From assembly GCA_038087015.1 (NCBI GenBank), contig JASBNA010000092.1:1-64000 (forward strand): a stretch of DNA of 64,000 nt. Direction: 5' to 3'. This stretch comes from Cerrena zonata. Taxonomy: Eukaryota > Basidiomycota > Agaricomycetes > Polyporales > Cerrenaceae. Positions 56,150 to 64,000 of the stretch are shown here, in pieces (within the stretch, counting starts at the first letter, position 1; every line of letters starts with the position of its first letter). The translations under genes were made by a program, and so were the position numbers. The notes beneath the pieces are model-generated. The model had not been told where the DNA came from. It searched no databases and saw only the letters and a program-made list of their open reading frames with translations.

Positions 56150-57290
56150 CATATATCCGCATAGCCTCATTAGCCAACCTTCCTCAACGACAACTGTGTG
56201 GACGACGCTGATAGTGACCAGTAGGTGATTGCAGCTAGACTTGCAATCTTCAACATTGATTCAAACTTCAGAAAGGAAGAGATTGAAAGATGCGTCGATG
56301 AGTAGGATGGAGTTTCCGAGGAGAGTTGGTGTTCTGGGAGACTGCAATGGTCACCGGAGAAGAAATGGGGGAAAGTGAACTTAGCGTGATATCTGGGGAA
56401 GGGGTATTGAAAGATACGGCACAAGACAGAGAGCACCCAAAGTACAGAGAAAAGAAGAGGAGACTACCAGGATAAAGTTCCAGAAAATCGCAGTATATCG
56501 AGGACCATGGGAGGCGGTTGTGATCAATCCGGACATAACGGGTTGAACGAACAGCCTATGTAAAATGTCCAATCCCTTGAATGTAATTCTAGTCGGCTTT
56601 TGGGCTCCGTCGTCCGTAGAGATACATGTTCTACGAGGTCGGATCTTTTTGACGTCCCTAGTTTCCTGAGTATTCTGGCAAGCATTAGACGAAGGGTACC
56701 GGGTTTTGTTGCGAGGCGGTATCCAGCCGGAGAGCACAGTTGAACGTATCGCCGGCCACCACTTGTTTGGAGACTGCGAGGATTAAGAAATGAGAAAGTT
56801 GGAATTCAAGACCGTATTATCGCAATGAGATTAGAGTGGAAAAGTGGATTCTATCTTCAAGATCGAACATGGTAGTATATCCGACAATATAGTCTCGTAG
56901 GCGTGTTGAAGAAAGAGCGAGGGACCTGCACGGAGAGGGGCGGATCGAGCGGGTGTCGACATGAGCATGTCGCCCAGACTCGATTACAGTTTCCGAGAAG
57001 GATAAGAGCAATGTGCTTGCATAAAGGACCATTAATCGGGGCACGACATCGGGGCGTAGTACCTGGGCGTTGGGGGTCATCAGCTAATCTTGTCATTAAT
57101 CCATGCATGCGTTGCTACTCACCAGAGTCCCATCATATCCTTGCTCCTTAGCTAACACTTATCCTCCTTCAATCCAATAGCGTAACCCATCCTCGGTAGC
57201 CGTCCTTTCGGAGGGTATGCGTTGTTGTCCCAGCAGGACGTTATGGATGGGAATATGCACAATTATTCTTCGAGAGAGAGCTAGGAAGAT
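56150..57290 (-). pseudogene. family X copy 6
   Basis: It runs from the 3' block shared with 34,560-34,800 to the donor GGACTCTG/GTGAGTAGC near 57,110 and up to the CRE-like block. The open piece at 56,737-56,381 codes for SHGPRYTAIFWNFILVVSSSFL, with a strong hydrophobic stretch. An intron of about 58 bases follows the donor (acceptor CGCCCAG near 57,062). In-frame stops occur upstream of the donor. Confidence 0.52.
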
Positions 57291-57323
57291 CGACAGTCAA
57301 GTCGTCATTTGAACAGCTGGCGA

Positions 57324-57345
57324 TGACGTCAACGTGCGCTCATTT
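57324..57345 (+). promoter_or_regulatory. CRE-like cassette motif, copy 7
   Basis: One substitution from copy 6 (ACGTGCGCTCATTT). It lies 6,517 bases after copy 6. Confidence 0.75.
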
Positions 57346-58069
57346 CTGATTCGTCTGCTTTGGACTTTGACAGCCTTCTCCTCTTTCTTCTGCAAGTCTA
57401 GATCTGTGACAAGCCTCCCTCATGTATGCATCCCCCAAGCCAACTCATCGGAGCCCTGCAATCTCTGGTGTCACATCTACTTCGTGGGCAAGCCCTGCTT
57501 CGATCGCTCACTATGGAAGGCCTTTGAACTATTCTGATTCCAATTTCGTCCTTTGTCTAGCTGGGGAGCACCTACTAAGATTACTGCAATATCATGATAG
57601 CCTAAGGCTTGATGGGAAATCGTCTCTACGATTGCCCGAGCTCGAGCCTCGCTGTCCACGCCGGAAAGACAGTTCGATCAGTATACCTCTTTCAACAGGA
57701 GCTCTTCTGTCCTCGTTGATACCAGTGTAATAAAAGGTGTAGGTGGTGTCTCTGCTACGATCCTCGACGCGTAAGCTTATGCAGGAACGAGCTCAACTTC
57801 GGAGGAGGATCGCCCACATAAGTTTCAACCGCGATCGGGACGAAGTGCAAAGAGACTCTGTTGAAGTACGGACAACAGGCGTACCATGCAAGCAAATCAA
57901 ACACTGTTGACTCTACTTTAGAAGGGGTTATAGAAGCGAACACTATTGGGTGGGTTTGGATCCCCGAAAGTGGTGGAATAGGCAGCTGCTCGTGTCGTAA
58001 GTTCTTTCTATTGTGCTGTGAAGAGGAACCGTCTGGCTTACGAGACGTATTCAGAGTCTCAATGATGGG
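57346..58069 (+). other. cassette interior with open remnant
   Basis: A plus-strand stretch at 57,822-58,000 reads GTKCKETLLKYGQQAYHAS...TIGWVWIPESGG and has a partner at about 52,005-52,050 (IKCDEILLKYGG). Neither is a complete gene and I do not recognise it. Confidence 0.45.
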
Positions 58070-59260
58070 AATCGAAACTCTTCAAAACCTCCCGCATGGT
58101 GAGAACGATACGCGTCCATTTTTACTATCACTATCCAAATCATATTAATTGTCTCGATTATAGTTTGTTGCCGAGCTCATTTTCGTCAAGTGGTCCGCTC
58201 TCATCCCCGATACATAAATCTCCATCATGTTCTCAGTCGATTTACCTGTAACCTTCTCGTGAATCGGTATCCTCAACGTCATGGACAAAGAACTTGGAAG
58301 AGTGGCTAAACTCACTCGCGCCGAGAACGAGACAATTTGGACCATAGAAGAACTCATCACTGCAGATGCTGTGTCTCTCTTGTTCAAGGTTGCCGACGTC
58401 CACCAGGAGAGAATAGGATTGGAAGACTGACTGGAAGATGAACGAGTAATCCAGGGTGGAGCGGTTCGTCTCTTGTACTACCATTTCCACGTGGTTTTTT
58501 AACTAATTCTGTGTACAATAAGCATTTGAGCTATGTATATTCTTAGAAGAATGAACGTTAGGTTTCAGTGGTGATAATTATACTCATCGTGCAACCCGAA
58601 TTCCCGTCTCGCTATGTTCACAATCCAGGATTGCCTTAGTCTTGAGTTCTTCTGCTCGTACATGTCCTGTTGTATGTCGGACCACAACCTCCACGGAGCA
58701 CGTATCGCGGTCCTTCAACCGTTCCGTTGTCTTCGTTTTCTTATTCTGCGCTGATAGTGAGTAGTTCTACTTTGCGCTCAACTGCTACCTGCCTGATGTT
58801 TGGCTATTTTACTTCGTTGCAGCCATTAGCCCACCATTTGGAATTATTTGAATATTACTGAGGAAGAGGAGAAGTACTCTAATAGATATTGAGACTCTCT
58901 GCGCCGTGTATGATGGCATTACAGACAGGAATCGTGTAGCAGTTGCTAACGAAGATCTCAACGAGGAACAACTTGAGAAGACGTTGTCCGTCTTCCTATC
59001 TTCTCTCCCCTACGCATTAGCATCCCTGTGGAACTTGTTTCGGACCTCCCAATCAGGGTGAAGTGACGGAATGATCTCACTCAGACTCGAAGATGACTTG
59101 GACTCAGAGTCTGATACATCATCTGCTGAATCAGCCACATCGTCCCTCAGTCCCATCAACTCCGAGCTGCAGTGGTGTTATGTCCGTCAAACCTGACCAA
59201 CTGGTGGTTCTCTACAGAAGAGATGTGAGAGCTGCGGGGTAGGCAGAGTCGATGGTTATG
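58070..59260 (+). repeat. segmental duplication D, copy 2
   Basis: Partner of 52,200-53,300. It includes an ORF remnant at 58,280-58,429 (MDKELGRVAKLTRAENET) whose partner at 52,417 (MSQSKNLDINKIHLNLLKAD) has diverged in frame. Confidence 0.7.
58965..59063 (-). pseudogene. family Z fragment, second copy
   Basis: Same block as 53,007-53,090 and slightly longer, including AACTTGAGAAGACG that matches the LRPLKLF codons of the intact Z genes. Confidence 0.65.
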
Positions 59261-59840
59261 TTTAAACTAATCGACCTATTTCTCATTCTAGGATCTCAGT
59301 CAGATCGACTTCGACAATGCATCCCCCGAGCAATCGGCACAGGCATGCTATCGAGTACTTAAACCAAGAGCCCGTGCATCGCCAGTCGAGAGTACTAGAT
59401 ATTCACCCCTTCTCTCCGCTTTTCAACGTGGAAAAGCTCGCCCACTTGCTCCATCAAGAGTTCATAGCCGATAACAGGCAATACGCCGGCGCGGGTTGGA
59501 TGCATACGGTATGATAAATTTATCTGATTACGGACGATCTGCTATTGACCTATCCGCCACTCTTAAAACCTGGTGCATTCTCAATATAGGAGAAAGCGTG
59601 TCTAGTTTTCTCATCATCATCTTCCCGACTGCCAACCAAGGTGGTTCCCTCGTACTTCGCAGTGGAATGCACCGTCGATTCGGCACACTACATCTCTTTA
59701 CAGTGAAAAGAAACTCAAAGGGAGTGATGCTCTGCTCCGTAGTGTATGCAAGGACCTGTCCATGGATGTGTCTCTCCGGACAACGACGACGAGGATTATT
59801 ACGATGTTCTCGCGTGCCAAATTCATGACATGTAATTCGC
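59160..59840 (+). pseudogene. dioxygenase-like gene, broken copy
   Basis: It matches exon 1 end (CTGACCAACTGGTGGTTCTCTAC; donor changed to GTAGGC), exon 2 (ASPEQ, LDIHPFSPLFNVEKLAHLLHQEFIADN) and pieces of exon 3 (IIFPTANQGGSLVLR; SMDVSLR-like) of the gene at 22,986-24,496. The HVD iron-binding region is missing and frames are broken. Confidence 0.75.
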
Positions 59841-60451
59841 ATACGTATCGAGCGATCAGCTATCTCTATATATTGCAGGCTACGGTGGAGCTCCTCGTGT
59901 TACCGAAGATACGAGGAACTGACGAGATTCTGATGGTCAGTCATCGGACTTGGGCATGTCTTCCTGACATTTTAGTCGTGGTGGCAGTACTGCGGTTTCG
60001 AACCATTCTACAGGAAATCAGTTGACGTGGTTTCAATGGGGTTTGTTTGATCTCCGCGCTGAGCGGTGACAATCGTCGTACGCACAAATTGCACATTCCC
60101 GCGGCAAGACCAGTCCCTAAACACAGTATATCTGCCAGCACGATCGTTCGCTCCTATAACTTCTATATGATTGACCCATTTATTACATCTCTCTAACTCA
60201 TCATAGCGGAAGCATTACCGTTCTCGGATCTGGTACAAGCTTTCATACATACCTTCTATTTGGAAGGGGGTATTCTGATTCATCGATAGATAACAGCTGT
60301 CCCTGGCAGCCGCTCATGTGCAATATATATTTATACCGCTTGTGTAATCGTCTCCCTCTATCGTTCCTTCTCCCTACCAACACATTGTTGTTTGAATTCA
60401 ACACAAATCCACTTGTTTGTATAGACTTCTAACTGTTTATCTGCCCCAAAT
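59841..60451 (+). promoter_or_regulatory. upstream region of F-box gene 4
   Basis: From about 60,100 it resembles the array upstream block, most diverged of the four. An ATATATATTTATA box lies near 60,325. The earlier part shows nothing I can support. Confidence 0.45.
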
Positions 60452-61862
60452 ATGGTATTCATCACTGGGGTCGAATATGGTCGACTTGTACACTCTTTCT
60501 ATGTTTCTCCAGGTCATGAGGATGCAAAAGGCTACAGTCCTCAATCTGAAAGTGATAGTGGCACTTCTATTTCCAAGGGGCAATACACAACCACAGCCAC
60601 TTCTAGTGCATCAACCAAACTGTAATTAATACACACTCTTTTTCAATATAAACATTTACTTACCAGTCTAACCACATATGATCTATAGGCAATACATTAA
60701 TGCCCCCAGGTTACCATTGGAACTTCACAAAGAAATTATTGATTGGATTGCTGCTGATGTAAATCTGGAGGATCATTTTTCATGGTCACAAGATACATTT
60801 CTAAGATGTATGCTTGTGTGCCACCTGTGGTACCTCTTAGCCCACAAATATCTTTACAACAGCATCAACCTCAGTGAAAAGGCTCTACCAATACTGAAGG
60901 CTTCTCTCAGGAAAAACACTGTCTATGTTCAGTCTATTAGAGCACTCTATATTCAATGTCATCAAGATCACCATATCTTCTCAATGTCAGCTTTTCTAGT
61001 CTCATGGAAATTGGAAAATCTGCAATCCTTGGAACTTTGGGGTTTAGATCTGCAGACAGAATCTCTCTGGCTTTGCAGAATTGCAGGTCATTTGAGCAAT
61101 GTTTATCATTTAAACCTTATTCAAGTTAAAGACTGTTCAGCTGCACAATTGATCAGATTTATCAATTCATTTCAGTCACTCTCTAAGTTGAGTATTAGTT
61201 TTTGGGCTAAACTAGGGAGAAAAGCTCAGCCACTACCTAGGGCTTGCAGGCTGTCCAAATTCTCTTTGACCTTCTTGAAGATTGAGCTTAGGCCAGGCAT
61301 GTCCACAGTACTGGACTGGTTTATCAAAGCCAACTCATTTGTAGTACATCTCAAGCAGCTCACTGTATATTTTACCAATGAAAAGCTTGATATGTCTTGT
61401 GAGGGGATTGCAGATCTCCTCAAACATTGCAGAAATGGTCTTATGGAGCTCACTCTAGTTATTTTTGGCCATGAAATTATTCAAATATTAGAGCATAGTA
61501 AGTTATGACAATTAATTAATCTTGATTAAATACTGACTATCTTTCTAGTGTCATTATCAGGACTTGATAAATTGTCAAAATTGGTCTATCAAGTGTCAAA
61601 AAGTGATGATATATTAGATCTTATCATAGAGCAACTACAGCAGGTTTCTTCCACAAATGATATCAGAGAGGTTGTATTTGACTTTGATTGGACAGTAACA
61701 GTCAATATCAGCAAATGGAAGGATATTGACAGTCTCTTAGTAGGGGATAAGTTCAAAAGACTTCATAAAGTAGGGGTTTGTCCAGATACTCATCATAAGT
61801 ATTTACCACAAATTCATAATGCAGGCCTTTTAACTGTGTATAAAAATACACACTGGAGATAA
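60452..61862 (+). CDS. F-box protein, array gene 4
   Basis: Exons are 60,452-60,621, 60,689-61,497 and 61,549-61,862; total 1,293 bases, 430 residues. Introns are GTAATT...ATCTATAG and GTAAGT...CTTTCTAG. The head starts MVFITGVEYGR. The F-box is PRLPLELHKEIIDWIA...FLRCMLVCHLWYLLAHKYLY. Leucine-rich motifs include LQSLELWGLDLQ, VYHLNLIQVKDC and LSKLSISF. Exon 3 begins SLSGLDKLSKLVY. The frame is intact even though the dioxygenase and Z copies just upstream are broken. Confidence 0.87.
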
Positions 61863-61939
61863 GGGGACACTAGCTGTTTTATATAGATATCAATCTTTGT
61901 ATATATGTTTTTCCAATAGATTAGGCATTTTAGGTGGGC

Positions 61940-63860
61940 AGGGGCGGGAAGTAAGAAAGGCTCAGATAGAGACCTATAACACCGGCGTACAGAGAAATTG
62001 ACATGCATACCGAGGACACGGCAAGCACGTTCGGCGTAAAGCTTGACGGTACAAAGACTAGAGACTAGTGAAGATAGCGCTTGACAGCTGTAGAATATTG
62101 GGCCCATGGATGCAGCCGATTGCGATTGAATCAAACATGAGATGTTCGAAGAGATCATTTTGAACCAAGCTCGAAGTGGGTGCAAGGTCCGGAGTGGGAC
62201 GTCACATTTGGGCATCGTATCAGTGTATTCGAGTATATTCGTAGTCAGACATGCCATCACATACCTTACACCATCCAACGATCTCTCCTAAGTCAGAGTC
62301 TATCCTATACTCGTCTTTTCATCGGTATCCAAGATTTACGCCGTATGCTGGGGGAGACGAGGAAGGGATGTCATGTTTTGATAATCGGAGTCAAAGATGA
62401 CATCTTGCTGGGGATCACGAGTGTGTGAGAGTGAGAGAGTTTAGCACAAAGCGAGATGGCTTAGGTCCGACGTATAGGCCTTCCGTAGGGCCAGATAGTG
62501 AAGGCCATTTGACAACGGCATCTTGCACTCACGGAGGAGAAGCTACTGAGAACATGTCGACGGAGTATGCAGGGGTTGCGTGCTTGCATAGCATAGAAGG
62601 CAAGCGTCCTGTGTCTTATTGCTGGTCGGTTTCATGAGTATACCAGGAACAAAGCAAGCTAAACGTCCGAGCTTTATATGATCAGCGATCCGTCGATAGA
62701 ATATTACTCACCAGAACTCCTGTCGGTGATCCAAGCCAGATATCATGTACGGTTCTGACCACTGCAAGGGGGTTTCAACGTTGATCGTTGGCTGAAAGGA
62801 CTTGGTGTATGCATTGCGACACGAGAGAATGCAGAGTTGAGGATCAGAGCAAGAGTCTGACGTCTAGCGGCGGAGGACAGCGACACCAGAGCGAGTAGTC
62901 CGATGGCGAGTTAGGCACATTTCCAGTCCATGAACGTAATATTCACAATAACGAGGGATAATGGTGGGGCTTGGTACTACTAGTTAGTAGCGCAGAGTGA
63001 CTCGAAAGAGGAAGCATAGAACTCGCAGGAGGAGACACAAGTTGATGGAAGGATTGTGTCGGGGAAATTGACAGACTAGAGATAGTGAAGGCTAGTATTA
63101 CTTGGGATGAAGTGACCAATGTGGGTTTAAAGGAGGCTGTAGAGAAGGTCTAGTGCTCACCAGAAAACCAGGTACGTGGATCGAGAATCGGGATATGAGC
63201 CACTTGGTATGTGGGGAGTGCTTGAAGGGCAGGGATAGGAAAGGTCTTCACTATACGACACTAAGTACACTAGCGAGACGTAGTAATAATATTGGGCTAG
63301 CGACTTTGGAAGCATAAGATATGGAACACTCCGGCAGTGGGAACTTGAAGAGAGACGATACGAACACTTCATGACGTCATTTTGGAGGGCATGGGTTGCG
63401 GTTTAGACAGGATGCTATAGATAGGAATATATACATTTATTGAGAATCGAAACAAGCTGAAAAGGTATAGCAGAGATAGTAGGACCAGGAGAGTGACAGC
63501 GTTTGATGCGAGAGCAGAGGCGAATTCGAGGGGGATAGCGCAGTACTATCAGGAGGGGAATACCGCAGCAGTTTAGCGTAAGGGCATAAGATTCATGCAA
63601 GCAAAGTTGGCGGAATATACAGAGCGAATACGGCCAGCAGAGATGGTTAGGTCGCCGGTGGATTCGAAGGCGGTCGTGGAGGACAGTACAGTGCTCACCG
63701 AGGACCAGGCGAATGCTCGATGTGCGGAGCGAGACATCGATAGCTCCGTCTTCTGGACACTCACCGCACTAGGAATAATTGGATAGTTTGGTAGGGTTGA
63801 CGATTGTCTTCATCCAGCCTTAGCTAAAGTAGTTTCAGACAAGATCAAGTCGCTAGCTAT
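61940..63860 (-). pseudogene. family X copy 7
   Basis: The left part (61,960-62,300) aligns with other X 3' regions (GTGCAAGGTCYGGAGTGGGACGTC). The donor GAGTTCTG/GTGAGTAAT is near 62,700. A further set of X-type exons lies at 63,415-63,764, next to the CRE-like block, so two partial copies may be joined here. No continuous frame. Confidence 0.48.
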
Positions 63861-63877
63861 AGTCGAACAGCTGGCGA

Positions 63878-63899
63878 TGACGTCAATGCGCGCTCATTT
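63878..63899 (+). promoter_or_regulatory. CRE-like cassette motif, copy 8
   Basis: One substitution from copy 6 (AATGCGCGCTCATTT). It lies 6,554 bases after copy 7, so another cassette probably continues past the window. Confidence 0.75.
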
Positions 63900-64000
63900 T
63901 TGATTCGACGAGCTCCGACTCTGAGTCTGCCTTAGACTTTGATAGCATTCTTCTCTTCTCTCTTCTCTCCTGCAATTCTCCAACATGCCTCCCTCGTGTA
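63900..64000 (+). other. start of a further cassette unit
   Basis: It resembles 57,346-57,440 (GATTCG, CTTTGAYAGC, TCTTCTCTYYTGCAA, TGCCTCCCTC). A start codon may lie near 63,985, but the window ends. Confidence 0.5.

Noticed and set aside
1..64000. CRISPR arrays, bacterial operons, tRNA or rRNA genes
   Set aside because: No regular spacer arrays or RNA gene signatures were seen, and introns and transposon types show a fungal nuclear genome.

Overview
The window reads as accessory, repeat-rich DNA from a filamentous basidiomycete, probably an agaricomycete. The evidence is many short GT-AG introns of about 50-75 bases, a Ty3/gypsy retrotransposon, a LINE with an RNase H domain, an HTH plus DDE_3 (Tc1/mariner-like) transposase, a protein kinase of the type expanded in mushrooms, and many F-box genes. 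I cannot name the species. I saw no tRNA, rRNA or CRISPR array.

Left part (1-19,700): nested transposons. Bases 1-11,846 are a Ty3/gypsy element, entered near the end of its 5' LTR. It has an intact pol, a frameshifted gag-protease side, a long GC-rich linker region before pol and an extra spliced ORF after pol. It sits inside the fourth visible exon of a minus-strand DDE transposase gene whose other end lies beyond base 1. Next comes one minus-strand F-box gene (13,088-19,682) split by two insertions. One is a 2.0-kb AT-rich terminal-inverted-repeat element (13,521-15,528). The other is a 5'-truncated LINE (15,713-19,135) with a 12-bp target duplication, which itself carries a solo LTR (16,525-17,482). 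Removing the insertions on paper leaves the F-box reading frame continuous at both sites.

Middle (19,700-42,500): a small-protein gene of unknown family, a 2-oxoglutarate/Fe(II) dioxygenase-like gene with altered active-site residues, a large F-box gene, an intact five-exon protein kinase and a small two-exon gene. Between them are many decayed copies of neighbouring families.

Right part (26,700-64,000): an amplified cassette. Four paralogous three-exon F-box genes (30,449; 45,502; 54,336; 60,452) keep full-length frames of 425-430 codons. The DNA around them consists of repeated, mostly broken gene copies. A 22-base block that begins with the palindrome TGACGTCA and ends with GCGCTCATTT recurs eight times. 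Its last three copies lie 6,517 and 6,554 bases apart, so the array has a period near 6.5 kb there. To the left of the block usually lies a minus-strand gene family with a conserved splice donor (family X, not recognised). To its right lie plus-strand remnants and then an F-box gene. The F-box genes look selectively kept while the rest of the cassette decays.
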